64,000 nucleotides of DNA, taken from assembly GCF_027595985.1 (NCBI RefSeq), contig NC_073302.1, positions 171,604,034 to 171,668,033 on the forward strand. Reading direction: 5' to 3'. Position numbers and translations under genes: made by a program. This document shows positions 42,637 through 54,849 of this stretch, piece after piece. The DNA comes from Sorex araneus. Taxonomy: Eukaryota; Chordata; Mammalia; Eulipotyphla; Soricidae. Positions within the stretch are counted from its first letter, which is position 1, and each line of letters opens with the position of its first letter. Below the pieces are notes generated by a model. That model saw only the letters and a program-made list of their open reading frames with translations, searched no databases and was not told the DNA's origin.

Positions 42637-43104
42637 AGAAACACTTCCTGGTTTGTTTTTATTTTTTATTTACTTATTTGTTTAAGTATAATTATCTTTT
42701 TTTCTCACAGTTTTATTTTTATCCTTAGATTAGTGACCCATTGGAATGCATTATACCTGAGAGTTCTAATTTGTTTTTCAAGATAGCTAGCAAATTTGGG
42801 GGGCTGGATACCTCCCTTGCCCCTCATCATTTTTTTTTAGCATAGTTTGGTTTTGTTTTAGGCACCAAGATTCACAGTAGTGTTGATATCCATGTTTCAG
42901 AAGTACAATGTTGCTACATCATACTGCCATCAAAATTCCAGTATCCCTCCAACAGTATCTTTAGGTCCCTTCTCACCCCCTAACCCACTTGAAAAATGAC
43001 CTTTTATTGGCTAAACTATATTTGTCCTATTGGTTAGGAAAGCCACTGCATTATTGCATAAATTACCTTTGCAGACCTCCATTGACTTCAAATACATTTT
43101 CTTT

Positions 43105-43505
43105 TTTTTTTTTAATTTTAAATTTTTTATTGAGTCACCATGTGGAAAGTTACAAAGTTTTCAGGTTTAAATCTCAGTTATACAATGCTCGAATACCCAT
43201 CCCTTCACCAGTGCACATAGTCCACCACCAAGAATCCCAGTATAGCTCTACCCCTCACCCCCTCACCCCTAACCCTCCCACGCCTCTAGCCCCCCCACCC
43301 TTAGCCCCCACCTGTGTAACTAATAAATTTCACTTTACTTTCACTTTGATTGCATACAATATTTCAACAAAACTCACTATTATTGTTTGGAGAGTCTCTC
43401 CCCTAAAGTCAGACCTGCTGAAAAGGAAGCATTAGATAATTTGTTTTCCATTGCTGAGGATGAAGAGGTATGAGGTCGAGTGACCACACTTAGCGGCCTC
43501 TCGGT
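43105..43505 (-). mobile_element. L1 3' end (-), variant subfamily
   Basis: Antisense: TTATTGAGTCACCATGTGGA, CACCAAGAATCCCAGTATAG; the C-rich tract is long (43,245-43,310). The distal part (43,330-43,500) continues past the usual module. Confidence 0.65.
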
Positions 43506-43590
43506 TTTGGGTTTCTGTATTTTAGTATCAAATGCATTTTCTCATACACAAAAGTCTAATTATATTTAGATCCTTTCAGAACATATTTTT

Positions 43591-43770
43591 TATTTTGGTT
43601 GGTAGCAGGAGGTGCACATCTGCCACTGATCCAGGTCACTTCTGGCTCTGTGTTCAGGGGCCCCTAGTGGTGTTCAGGGGACCATAGGAGGTGCCAGGAT
43701 TCAGATCACTGTTTCAGCTGCAATCTGTAGCTTATATAAGTTCGTATCTCTCTAATCTCTCTGGCCCTCA
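43591..43770 (-). mobile_element. SOR SINE (-), diverged
   Basis: CAGGTCACTTCTGGCTCTGT to AATCTCTCTGGCCC. Confidence 0.65.
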
Positions 43771-44496
43771 GAACATTTTTTATTTTGCACTACACCATTC
43801 TATTTTAGTAATGTGATAGTCAACCAAGAAATCTGGCCTAACTAGTTTCCTTCAGAATAGTTTTATTTTTCATAGTTATCCTGGCTAGCCTTGCTAACTT
43901 GTTTTTCTAATACAAATTTAGGATGATGCTCCGAAGATGAAAACTCTTGTTCTTAAAAAAAAAGTAAATTTATGATCTAATTTTGGAAGAATGAAATTCT
44001 TCTAAATTCAGTATTTCTAAGGCATACAGAGGATATGTGCTTGTCTTTTTTGCACGTAGCCTTTAACAAGTCTTGTTAGTCATCTCTCTTCAGATCAGTC
44101 AGAGATTTTTGAAAAGTGAGGAACTGGAATAACCCCAGGTCCCATTACACACAAACTGAATTCTAATTTCTAAGGAACTGTGGGAGACTCTGTTGTTCTT
44201 GTTGTACTTGTTAGTCCCCACTTGGTGATTTTGCTAGTTGTTTTATTATTTGCTTTTAGTGGTGCTATTTTAAGTGGCTCTTCCTTCCATTATATCTCTA
44301 CCTGTTCACAATTACACAAAAGGTTCTTAAATAATATTCTGTTTAGATGTTGATGAGGAAAAAAAAAATCCCAGCTAACATTAAGAGAAATGTCATTGAA
44401 CAGCCTGCTTTCAATCTTTGTCCTTTCACTTAAAATCAGTTTTGGTTTTCGTGGGGTTTTTTTGGGGGGGTTGTTTGTTTATTTTTGCTTTGGTTT

Positions 44497-44636
44497 CTGT
44501 TTTTTGTACCACACCTGGCTATGCTCAGGGACTCTTGGCAATGCTGGGGGGAACCATATGATTGCTGAGGATGGAACCACTGTTGGCTCTCTGCAAGACA
44601 AGTGCGCTACACATTGCACTGTCTCTCCAGCCCCTC
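44497..44636 (-). mobile_element. SOR SINE (-), diverged
   Basis: ACCACACCTGGCTATGCTCA to TGTCTCTCCAGCCCC. Confidence 0.75.
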
Positions 44637-44959
44637 ACATCACAGTTTTAAATGATTACTTACTGTGTATAAAAAAGAAATCTGTTTCTGTATATTTATT
44701 TTGTACAAATAATAAAATAATTTATACCCATAGTTTTCAGTTAATCATGTTTTTCAGATATAAATTTTATGCACATATAATAATTTTACCTAACTTCTTT
44801 TTGAACTTTGTTTTATAAGCCAATTTTTCCAATTTTGTTTATTCTTCTTTGAATTTGTATGAGTTTTTTTTGTATTATGTAAGAATTTATGAAGAATAAA
44901 GTTCACCACAGGTAGATCATGAAGTAAAATCTTTTAAGCAAATGGTCTCAGTATTGGAT

Positions 44960-45139
44960 TTTTTTTTTTTTTTTTGCTTTTTGGGTCAAACCCGGTGATG
45001 CAAAGGGGTTACTCCTGGCTCTGCACTCAGGAATTACTCCTGGCAGTGCTCAGGGGACCATATGGGATGCTGGGATTTGAACCCAGGTCGGCCACATGCA
45101 AGGGAAACGCCGTACCCGCTGTGCTATTGCTCCAGCCCA
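44960..45139 (-). mobile_element. SOR SINE (-), full length
   Basis: Near-consensus; TATTGGATTTTTTTT on both sides is a target duplication. Confidence 0.93.
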
Positions 45140-45149
45140 ATATTGGATT

Positions 45150-45297
45150 TTTTTTAACCACTCCTCACTATTGGTCTTTCTCCTGGATCCACATTCAGGG
45201 ATTACTCCTGGCCGACTCTAGGGTATGGCAGGGGTTGAACTCAGATTGATACATACGTGGCAAATGTCCTACCCACTGTACTGTCTTTCCAGCCCCA
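45150..45297 (-). mobile_element. SOR SINE (-), diverged
   Basis: Starts beside the previous copy; GGGGTTGAACTCAGATTGAT to TCTTTCCAGCCCC. Confidence 0.7.
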
Positions 45298-45324
45298 AAT
45301 CAAAATTTTTCTAGTGCTTTTTTC

Positions 45325-45531
45325 TTTTTAATTTTGATTAGTGAATCACCATGAGGTATAGTTAAAGACTTAACAAACTTTTGTGCTTGTGTTTCACTCA
45401 TACAATGGTCGAGTACCCATCCCTCCACCAGTGCCCATTTTCTACCACCAATGGTCCCAGTATCCTTCCCACCACCCCCACCCGGTCCCCTCTAGCCCAC
45501 CCCGCCTCTGTGGCAGGGCATTCTCTCTCTA

Positions 45532-45609
<78 letters not shown>

Positions 45610-45725
45610 TCCTTCTCCCTCTCCCTCTCCTCTCCTTTTGGGTGTTGTGGTTTGCAATAGAGGTACTAAGTGGCCATCATGTTCAGTCTATAGTCTACTT
45701 TCAGCCCGAATCTCACATCCCAAGC
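45325..45725 (-). mobile_element. L1 3' end (-) with internal CT microsatellite
   Basis: Antisense module (TTAGTGAATCACCATGAGGT, CTACCACCAATGGTCCCAGT) expanded at 45,525-45,610 by a CT run in place of its short pyrimidine stretch; resumes TTTTGGGTGTTGTGGTTTGC. Confidence 0.75.
45531..45605 (+). repeat. (CT)n microsatellite, about 36 units
   Basis: Near-perfect CT run inside an antisense L1 3' end, passing into CCCTCT variants. Confidence 0.97.
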
Positions 45726-46419
45726 GCCCAAGTCAAATTTTAACTGTGAAATCCACTTTCCATCCTCTTGAGGGAAAGTACCTTGAGAATGAAGAGTAAC
45801 TAATATATGGGTACATATACTAATTATAAGGGAAATAAAGCAATAACTATAGAAATACAGTTCTAGGCACAGATATGTCAAGAAAATCATCTTATCCTAC
45901 CCGAGCCCTTTCAAATGCAACCATTGTTAGAATTTACCAAGCATCTTTAGACATAGTATTATAATTAGATTCAATTAGGTTTTTTGGATAATATCTAACT
46001 CAAAATAGCATCGAACAACTATGAAACAAAAAAATAAGAAAAACACATAAAACATAACAAATAATCTCATGCCAGAGTCTGACACTAGTTGATAAACTGA
46101 ACTGAGCACACACTTTGCTCCTCACTTTTTACTACCCTCCTAATAAAATCACAGAAAAGAATCCCAACTATAGGAACATACTCAATGCAACTGAGTCAAA
46201 CAGAACTTGGTGATAAGGGTACATGAAGCAAGAAAGAGATGTCTCAACACAAACTAGGAGGATATTGTTCAACATGGAAAACAAATACTTTATAAATCTG
46301 TGCTAGAATTATTCTCTTCAACTCTGGTCATCTATACTCTGAGTATATGTTGTCTAAAATTATGTTTATTAACTAAATGTAATTTTTTTTTGCCCAAATT
46401 TATTTTCATCTAGTTATTT

Positions 46420-46578
46420 TGGGGGGGGGGCCACATCTGGTGTTCAGGGAATACTCCTGGCTTTGCTCTCGGGTCACTCCTGGTGGTGCTCTGGGGACCA
46501 TGTGTGGTGCTAGAAATCAAACCCAGGTTGCCCAAGTGCAAGGTAAATGCCCTACCCATGGTACTATCATTCCACCCT
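46420..46578 (-). mobile_element. SOR SINE (-), diverged
   Basis: GGGGGGGGCCACATCTGGTG to ATCATTCCACCC. Confidence 0.75.
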
Positions 46579-46750
46579 TGTTTTAATTTTAAAGCTGAAA
46601 AGCAGAACTTAGGTCTGGGGACATAGTCTAGGAGGAGGGCACGTGCTTTGCATCTCTGCAAGTCCTGAGTTCATTCAGAGGAATCCTCCTTCTCCCTACA
46701 CATACACAAAGCAAAATTTTAAGTAATTATTGGGTCAAAAGTTATTTCCA

Positions 46751-46924
46751 GGGGGCTGGAGTGATAGCACAGCGGGTAGGCCTTGCACTCGGTCGACCCA
46801 GATTCGAATCCCAGCATCCCATATGGTCCCCTGAGCACCGCCAGGAGTAATTCCTGAGTGCAGAGCCAGGACTAACCCCTGTGCATTGCCAGGTGTGACC
46901 CAAAAAGCAAAAAAAAAAAAAAAA
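46751..46924 (+). mobile_element. SOR SINE (+), full length
   Basis: AAAAGTTATTTCCA on both sides gives the target duplication; small deletion in the head. Confidence 0.93.
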
Positions 46925-47285
46925 GTTATTTCCAAAATAAATGGAAGATAAGTTACCAACCTGAATTTTTAGGGAAACTCGATCAAAATGTAGACAAAGA
47001 AAAACACACCAATACCTGGGAGATACTCATGGACACCTAAGCCAGGTTAGATGTCTATCACGGTATGGCCTCCTGAGAATCATTAAACTCAGCTGTGGAG
47101 ATGCCAGAGGACAGCTAGGTACGGCCCTGAAGGCACCGAAGCACCACTCGGGTGATCTGGCCAATCACTGGCACCACAGATTCCAAGCAGCACATCCTCA
47201 GGCCCTGGCACCAACCCAGTTTGCCGGGTAGCACCAGGAGGGGTCCTTGGTCTCACAGAGCACCACTTGGAAGGATCACCTACAA

Positions 47286-47311
47286 CCACCACCACCACCA
47301 CCACCACCACC
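47286..47311 (+). repeat. (CAC)n trinucleotide run
   Basis: About eight CAC units. Confidence 0.9.
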
Positions 47312-47366
47312 CCCTAGTTAAACGCTCCTAAGCATATCCTAAGCACACTTAAAAAGTGTGCATCAG

Positions 47367-47539
47367 GGGCCGGAGCAATAGCACAGCGGGTAGGGCATTT
47401 GCCTTGCACTCGGCTGACCCGGGTTCAATCCTCAGCATCCCATATGGTCCTCCAAGCACCGCCAGGAGTAATTCCTGAGTGCAAAGCCAGGAGTAACCCC
47501 TGAGCATCGCTGGGTGTGACCCAAAAAGAAAAAAAAAGT
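47367..47539 (+). mobile_element. SOR SINE (+), full length
   Basis: AAAAGTGTGCATCA before and AAAAGTGTGAATCA after form the target duplication. Confidence 0.93.
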
Positions 47540-47723
47540 GTGAATCAAATCTTGGAGACAACCACGGAAAAGGAGAGCCTTCATACAAAGGAACAAAGAT
47601 AAAATATGTTTCTCACCAAAAACTATGTAAATGAGAACAAAATGGTGCACTTCTCTGAAGCACTGGAAGACAAGTTGGTACTATATAATTCTATAAACAG
47701 TCTACTTCAAAGAATCATTTGGA

Positions 47724-47843
47724 CCAGGCCTGTGGCTGAAGTGGGGTGCACATTCCTGCATATAGTGAGGCCCTGTGCTCCATCCCCAGCACCGCAGGCC
47801 CTTTCTACCCCAGCACTGCCAGATGTAGGTCCCCAAAACTGAA
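47724..47843 (+). mobile_element. SOR-like SINE (+), degenerate
   Basis: CCATCCCCAGCACCGCAGG and ATGTAGGTCCCCAAAAC remnants. Confidence 0.5.
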
Positions 47844-47878
47844 CCAACAACAAAATAACACTTTTTAAAATTCGCTTT

Positions 47879-48020
47879 TGTTCTTTGGGTCAAATCCAGA
47901 GGTGCTCAGGGCTCATACCTAGTGGGGCTCAGGGGACTATATGGGGAGCTGGGGATTGAACCTGGGTCAACTGCATTCAAGGCAAGCTCCCTACCCACTG
48001 TACTATCTCTCTGGCCCCAA
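47879..48020 (-). mobile_element. SOR SINE (-), diverged
   Basis: TTGGGTCAAATCCAGAGGTG to TATCTCTCTGGCCCC. Confidence 0.75.
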
Positions 48021-48039
48021 ATAATATTCTTGAAGCAGA

Positions 48040-49170
48040 GATAATGTTATGCCTAGTAGGAATCTGTATCTGCAAAAATGGGAAAGTTGGAATACTCATA
48101 CACTTCTGGAAGAAATGTGAAATGGTACATCCCTGGAAAAGTTTGGAAGTTCCTCACAAAGCTAGCAGAGAATAACAAAATCCCCATTTGCTGTACCTAG
48201 AAGAGAAATCTTTCCAGGGGATAGACCCCTGAAAATAGATGGAAAAAAATGTTCATAGGAGCATAATGCACTGTAATCAAAGCGCAGAAACAGGCCGAGA
48301 TACTGATCAGCTGACAAGTAAACAAAAAGAAGTCTAATTCACAGAACAAAATATTATTTAGCTATAGAGAGAAGTAAGGTGGTACTGTTACATGCTATAA
48401 TATGAAGGGACCTTAAGCACACCAAGGTAATTGAAGGAAGCCCAATGCATAGCCACCCATATTTTATTATATAATTTATATGAAACATCAGAAATGAAAA
48501 ATTTATAGAAAGAGAATGCAGATTAGTGGTTTTCAAAAGCTAGGGAGAGAAGAAAATTGTGTGGGGTTTTGTGTAGTGAAGATAAAAATGTTCTGTATCA
48601 GATGTATGTCATGAACAGACTGGATTTTACAATTTCAAAGATTTAATTTTATGATATGAATTCTTAATTTTTAATGAAGTAACAATGAAAGAGTTTTTTT
48701 TTCATCTAGAGATATGGAGCTGCTGCGCACGAAACGAACCCTCTGCTTCTACAGACTATGATCCGAGAGGTCTTCTAACCCATTCTGACACCCAGAGCGG
48801 CTTCTTACAGAAATGCATCTAGACTGTGAACTGAGCTAAAATATCAGAAATCCAAAACCGCACAGCCTCGACAGAGTCTCATAGAGTCTTCATTCTCAGC
48901 AATAAAAAGAAATTATTAAACGATGCCTTTTCAGCAGGCCTGATTGTTGGGGGGAAATACCAAACAATAATAGTGAGTTCTCTATTGAAATGTTCAATGT
49001 GTTCAAAATATAGAGAGAATGAAATGAAGATCATTAGCTAGTTAGGTGGCGGGGTGGGTGGGAGGGTTCTTGGTGGTGGAACATGTGCACTGGTGAAGAG
49101 ATGGGGGTTTAATCATTATATGACTGAGACAAACCTGAAAACTTTGTGTTTTGTTCACGGTGATTCAATA
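48040..49170 (+). mobile_element. L1 3' UTR (+), longest copy in the window
   Basis: Starts with general L1 3' UTR text (ACACTTCTGGAAGAAATGTG), passes a variant block (48,715-48,960) and ends GGTGGAACATGTGCACTGGT...CACGGTGATTCAATAAAATA. Confidence 0.7.
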
Positions 49171-49194
49171 AAATAAATTTTATTTTTTATTTTT

Positions 49195-49345
49195 TTATTT
49201 TTTTAATTATTTATTTTTAATTAGTGAATCAACGTGAGGGTACAGTTACAGTTTTATACATTTTTGTGCTCGTGTTTTCCCCATACAAGAACCCATCCCT
49301 TCACCAGTGCCCATTCCCTACCACCAGTAAACCCAGCATCTAACC
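49195..49345 (-). mobile_element. L1 3' end (-), short
   Basis: Antisense TTAGTGAATCAACGTGAGGG to CCACCAGTAAACCCAGCATC; lies tail to tail with the preceding + strand L1. Confidence 0.7.
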
Positions 49346-49418
49346 CAGAACATTTAAATTTTATTTTAAAAAATAGTTTTTTTTCATCTAGGAGCATGAT
49401 AAATTTTTTAACAAGCGG

Positions 49419-49570
49419 GCCAGAGAAGTAGCATAGGGAATAGGGTGCTTGACTTGCATGTGAACAGTCCAGGTTCCATCCCTGGCACCCCGTACGGTCC
49501 CCCAAGCTTTCCAGGACTTATCCCTGAACACAGAGCCAGGAGTAAGGGTATGGCCCCAAAATAAAAACAC
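49419..49570 (+). mobile_element. SOR SINE (+), diverged
   Basis: CGGGCCAGAGAAGTAGCATA head and GGGTATGGCCCCAAAATAAA end. Confidence 0.8.
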
Positions 49571-49933
49571 AAAAAAATTATTTTGAAAAGGAGCCTTATT
49601 TAGATAGAGCTATTGAGGAAAAGACATGCTGATTTTGACTTCGGATCAAGACAATTCATCACCATCTATTAAAATGCTTTTTAAATGCATGTGTTCTGCC
49701 CTAGAAATTCTAATTCTAGCATTTTCTCTTAAGGGAATAATTGCATGTCTACACAAGAATGTATGTGAAGAGATGTTCTTCACAGAGTTATTTATAGAGT
49801 GAAAAGTGGAAAATCTTTGTTAAAGAAGATGGTTATTTAAATCATAACTCCTTTATTTCCCACACTAAACAATTATGTAACATTTTTATTGACATGGAAG
49901 GCTGTCTAAATATGATCTTAAGTGGAAAAAAGC

Positions 49934-50178
49934 AGGATGGAGCAATAGCACAGCGGTTGGGCGTTCACCTTTCACGCTGCCGACCCAAGTTCGATTCCTC
50001 CACCCTTCTCGGAGAGCCTGGCAAACTACCGAGAGTATCAAGCCCACACGGCAGAGCCTGGCAAGCTACCCGTGCGTATTGAATATGCCAAAAACAGTAA
50101 CAATAAGTCTCTCAATGAGAGACGTTACTGGTGCCCGCTCAAACAAATTGATGAGCAATGGGATGACAATGATCTACA
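49934..50178 (+). mobile_element. RTE-tailed SINE (+), complete
   Basis: AGGATGGAGCAATAGCACAG head, CTCGGAGAGCCTGGCAAACT body, ATATGCCAAAAACAGTAACA and GATGAGCAATGGGATGACAA tail. Confidence 0.9.
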
Positions 50179-51188
50179 AAACATCTTATGCTCTCTCGTC
50201 TATTTCTGTAAATATATAGATCTAGTAAATGTAGCCTAATGGATACATAAGTGTTCATGATAATTATCCCTGTGTGATATTTAATAGTAGTATGATTTTT
50301 CTGTAATTGACATGTAATTTTACATAATAAATATTTCCTTTATAAGACATTCATGGCTAACTTTCTATCACCAAGTTTGAGACAAAGAAGCATCACATTT
50401 CCCTAAAAAAATACTGACTCTACAGTATCATCTTTGTAGCATTTATGCCCCCAGAATCTAATCCAAATATAATTATGTGATTTAAAAAAATACTTTATAG
50501 ACATTCTGCAAAACATGTGCCTTTCGACCTATCAGTCTGAGGAAATAAAAGGCTGGCCAACTGTTTCTCTATTAAAGGCCTCTGAAAAAATATTGCAATG
50601 AAATCCAATTCATGATCCTAGCTGAACTGAAGCCAACACAAGTGGGTGAAAATGAACCCATAGCAAGCACAACTTTGTGAAATTTGCCAAAGACAAAGAA
50701 TCTATCCAAAACGTTAAAAAACAAAAATCAAACTGAAAGAAATCAAGAATCAGAATGTTTTTATGAGGCTTTTCAAAATACTTAGAAACCGGAAGATAAT
50801 GCAGTAATACTTTCAAAATTTAGTGGGGGGAAGTGTTTCCAATATGGTATTCTAAGTCTAGTCAAATCATCAGCTAACCCTGAAGGTGACATTTTTAAAA
50901 ATTAAGAGAGCCCAAGATTCCCCCAAGTGACCCATTCTCAAGAAGCCATGAATGCTTCCACCCAAAGGAACAAGCCAAGGAGAACAAACAAGAAATTGAA
51001 AAACCTGGAGAAGAGCCTGAGTGAGAAGAATACCTAGTACTGAAGGGAGGCTGCTGGGATAAAAGCTCACCCAGAGAACAGATTCTCACTTTCCTCCTCC
51101 TTTGAGTCACCCCCAGGAACTTTTCAAATTTCTACTGACTGTCTAATTAATAATGATCTGTATTTGTGTTCGTGTTTGTTTCTTGTTT

Positions 51189-51332
51189 TCAGGGCCACGC
51201 CCTGCAGTGCTCAGGGCTAACTCCTGACTCTGTGCTCAGGGATCGTTCCTGGCAGGTGATGCCAAGGACTGAACCCAGGTTAGCTAATTGCAAGGCAAGT
51301 GTCCCACCAGCACTTTCTCCACGGTCCACCCC
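51189..51332 (-). mobile_element. SOR SINE (-), diverged
   Basis: CAGGGCCACGCCCTGCAGTG to AGCACTTTCTCCACGG. Confidence 0.65.
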
Positions 51333-52539
51333 TACTCTACTTGGTCTAATGTTCATTTTACATTAAAAAAAATGACTATTCTGCCCCCTCCCAGGAAAAC
51401 TTCCTCCCTGAAGCAAACAAACAGAAAGTGACGCCAATTTGCAGAATCAGCCATGGTGGGAAACTGGTCTAGAGGGATACTGTCCAAACAGGGGCAAGGC
51501 TCAGTGTACAGAAAGGAGCATGTGGTCAGAGGGACAGTGCTGTGTCTGCAGCCTCTGGGCAGCCTCCACAGTTTTATCACACACTCATCGCAGTGCTCAG
51601 CTATAAGGGAAGAAACTACCGAGATAAAGGGTGGGGGAGGGGAGTTCCAGACCAGAAAAACGTAGAGCCCTTCAAGTATAACAACAGATGGACGTTGTGC
51701 TAGTTATGCAGCAACTGGAGAGAAAATAGCCCACCTGATGAGGGGAGCAGAGGTCTCTGAGAAACTGTCCAAGGGGCGGGGGTTGGGGGGCAGGGGTGTG
51801 GAAACTGGAAATGCCCTATTTTGTTAGAAAGCCGACTGTAAAATTTTTTACTGAGAGACCATTTGAAGTTCTAGGAAAAATTAGCTAGGGTAGCAATGAA
51901 ACATAATAAATAAAAGGCAGTTATTAACTTCAGGGAAAAAAATAATGATATTCACACTACTCTATAACATTAAGCTAAGGCCATTTCCCTTTTATAATAT
52001 AGATCTCACTCCAAAACACAATATTAACAAAAGGAAGTCGAAGCAGTAGGGAATGATGGCTTCGTTTATTATGTTGAGATATGAAGAAGCTAGCTGATAA
52101 TAACTAAAATATTTGATAGCATTATTTGGAATTAGGGGATTTGGTGAGTGCCAGAAGAAACAGCAAAGAGACTGAAAGCAATTTTCTTGGACTAGAGAGG
52201 CTGGGGTGCGAGACGGCAGGACACCTCCTTTATGTTGCTATCAGCCATCTAGAGTTCAGAGTAACTCTCAAACGTCTGCACATACACTGCTCTGAAGGGC
52301 TGGGGTGTGGCTTGCAGAGTCAGGATTGAACCCAGGGCCTGGGACAGGCCCCACCACTTTTGCCCCATCTCTGACCTGTGAAAACTGATTTTCAAAATCA
52401 AAGTTTGTTTTATTTTTTAATGTAGGGTTACTGCTATTTGTTCAGCCATTGATTAAGCTGATTGAATTGAGCATGAACTCCACATTACTTTTTAAATTTT
52501 TTAAGTGTATATCTATGGGATAGACTATTAAAAAGCTAT

Positions 52540-52735
52540 TTATAATTGGGTTTCAGCCATACAATGATCCAGCACCCATCCCTCCACCAGTGCACATTTC
52601 CCACCACCAATATCCCCTGTTTCTCTCCCAACACCCCCGCAGTCCTCCTCAGCCCCCTCTATGGGAGGCACTCTCCTTCTTGGTTCTCTTTCTCCTTTTC
52701 CTTTTGTGCTTTATGGTCAAAATCAAGGTTTTATC
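52540..52735 (-). mobile_element. L1 3' end (-), truncated
   Basis: Antisense: TTTCAGCCATACAATGATCC, CATCCCTCCACCAGTGCACA, TTCTCCTTTTCCTTTTGTGC. Confidence 0.65.
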
Positions 52736-53580
52736 AAGTCCTGATGAATTTAAGAAATAGTTTCATGACCAATAGAATTGGGAACTGGGGGGACTAGGAA
52801 AAGACACAGGGGAGGGATCATGAAAGGGAGTCACTGTGTAGTACCTGGGTACCCATGAAACCACAACTTTGTCTTGTCAATAGTGATGGCAACAATTTTT
52901 TAAAAAGCGACTATGTTTTTTAAATGTTAAATGTATTTAACATGTTTGATACGCATTGCAGATTTTGAGAACTGTAATACTAGTGCAAGTATTTTACCAG
53001 GTAAAATCATTGAATTCCTTTTGGTCACTGCGCCCTCAATAGGTTTTTCTAATAAAATAGAGCACTTGAGTTGTTTGTGTGACTTTTCTTGGCACCTTAT
53101 CAGAGACCTCTGCTTCCCTCCTCAGCGGGCTGGTTTCTCTCTCGTGACTGCATAAATGGCAGAACTTCCATCAACTGTCATGCTTGAAGGGCTTTGTCTT
53201 TTGCTTGGTCTGGAACTCCCGTTTCTTGACACAGTCCCCCTCCCTGCCACTCCCCCCCACACAACCCTGACTTCTTCCCTCAGGGTAGAGCACAGTGTCC
53301 AGTATGTGGGGAGGCGAAGAAGGCAGTACAGAGTCTGCAGGACAGCACTGTGCGCCTTATCTCACACCAGCCCCTCAGGTACACTGAGTCCAGCGCCCAT
53401 TAGAGAGAGAGGGCTTTCTCTCTACACCAGCCTCCCCTCTGGAGACCCAGCACTGGGAAGGGGGAAGGTGCTGCAATGATTCGGGTGGGTGGCAGTGATC
53501 TCAGATGCAATTGGGGACACTTTCTGTTTGCTCGCTTAAAGAAGATAGATTTCCAGGGAGGGCACTGACTTTTATTTTCC

Positions 53581-53822
53581 TGTGAGAGGAGCGGGTAGGG
53601 CATTTGCTTTGCACACGGGCCAACCCGGGTTCAATTCCTCCTTCTCTCTCGGAGAGCCTGGCAAGCTACTGAGAGTATCCCATCCGCGCGGCAGAGCCTG
53701 GCAAGCTACCCATGGCGTATTTGATATGCCAAAAACAGTAACAACAAGACTCACAATGGAGATGTTACTGGTGCCCACTCGAGCAAATTGATGAACAACG
53801 GGACGACAGTGCTACAGTGCTA
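53581..53822 (+). mobile_element. RTE-tailed SINE (+), head shortened
   Basis: Begins inside the SOR head (GCGGGTAGGGCATTTGC), then the full body and tail GATGAACAACGGGACGACAG...TGCTACAGTGCTAC. Confidence 0.9.
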
Positions 53823-54849
53823 CCACATTAAAGAGGAGCAATAAGCCAAGTAGGTTGGGAACCTCTGTTCCAGCCCAGTGGTTCTCAGAATAGACTGCAG
53901 GAGACTCTGAGCAGACTGAGCTACTGCTGCCTGTTTACAGAGACTCTTCATGCACCTGCACCAGAGCCAGGCAGGAGCTATGTGCTGATGAAGACGGCCA
54001 AGGTGTCTCCTCCAAAGACAAAGCTGCTAAAGGGGGTGGTTACCCCCCTCACTGGCAGGGCTGTCATCTGCACCCACCAAACCCTCTCCTCGGTCCCATG
54101 AAACTGACAGGGATCAAGAGAACTTGGCAGAGCACAGGAATCCATTTTCACCGTGCCTGATGTGGGGCTGCCTAAAAGACACCCCCCCCCCATTTCCAAG
54201 AGGAAAAGAAAAATGTGTTGTGAGAAGGGAGAGCTCAAAACAGAGGAGGCAGCATTTAATTGAAACCATATCCTGTGACTTGGATTTCTTTTTTAAAAAT
54301 TGGCCGCCTTATCATTTTTCTTAGTCACCTTGCCTCTAGACTTATCGGAGGCGTTGTCCGTCCTAGCAACCTCCCATCTGCTGGAAAACAAATCAAGAGA
54401 CCAGGGAACCATAATGACAAATCCTCCACTGGATGAAAATATTAGGAGAAGAGCAAGTAATGCACTACCCTATTTGCATAAAACCTATTTGCGCCTTCTT
54501 AACACTGGTGGGATACATTCCACATGGCAGCTGTTGTCTGCAGCTTCCAGTAACCCGGAGGAGTGGCCGCAATCTGCAAACTCCTCACTGCCAGGCAATG
54601 TCCCACCCTTCTGCTCTCACTAGTAGGACGCAGTAGGTCAGAAGGAGACCAACCAAGTCATCTTGAGCGAAAATTAACCTCTTAGGCTCTTCTTTAACTC
54701 AAATCGCTGTTTAGGTTGCTTGCATTTCTGATTTTCTCCAGCTGGTGCAGATCCGTGGCCTTTCAGCTCCCCACCTTTGGAATAAAATGTTTTTAAATTG
54801 CGTCTTTTTTTGTTTTTCTAGCAATTATGAAACACACTTTTGGGGGATA

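Noticed and set aside
45381-45743. 120-codon frame with a long Leu-Ser run
   Set aside because: Translation of the CT microsatellite within an antisense L1 end.
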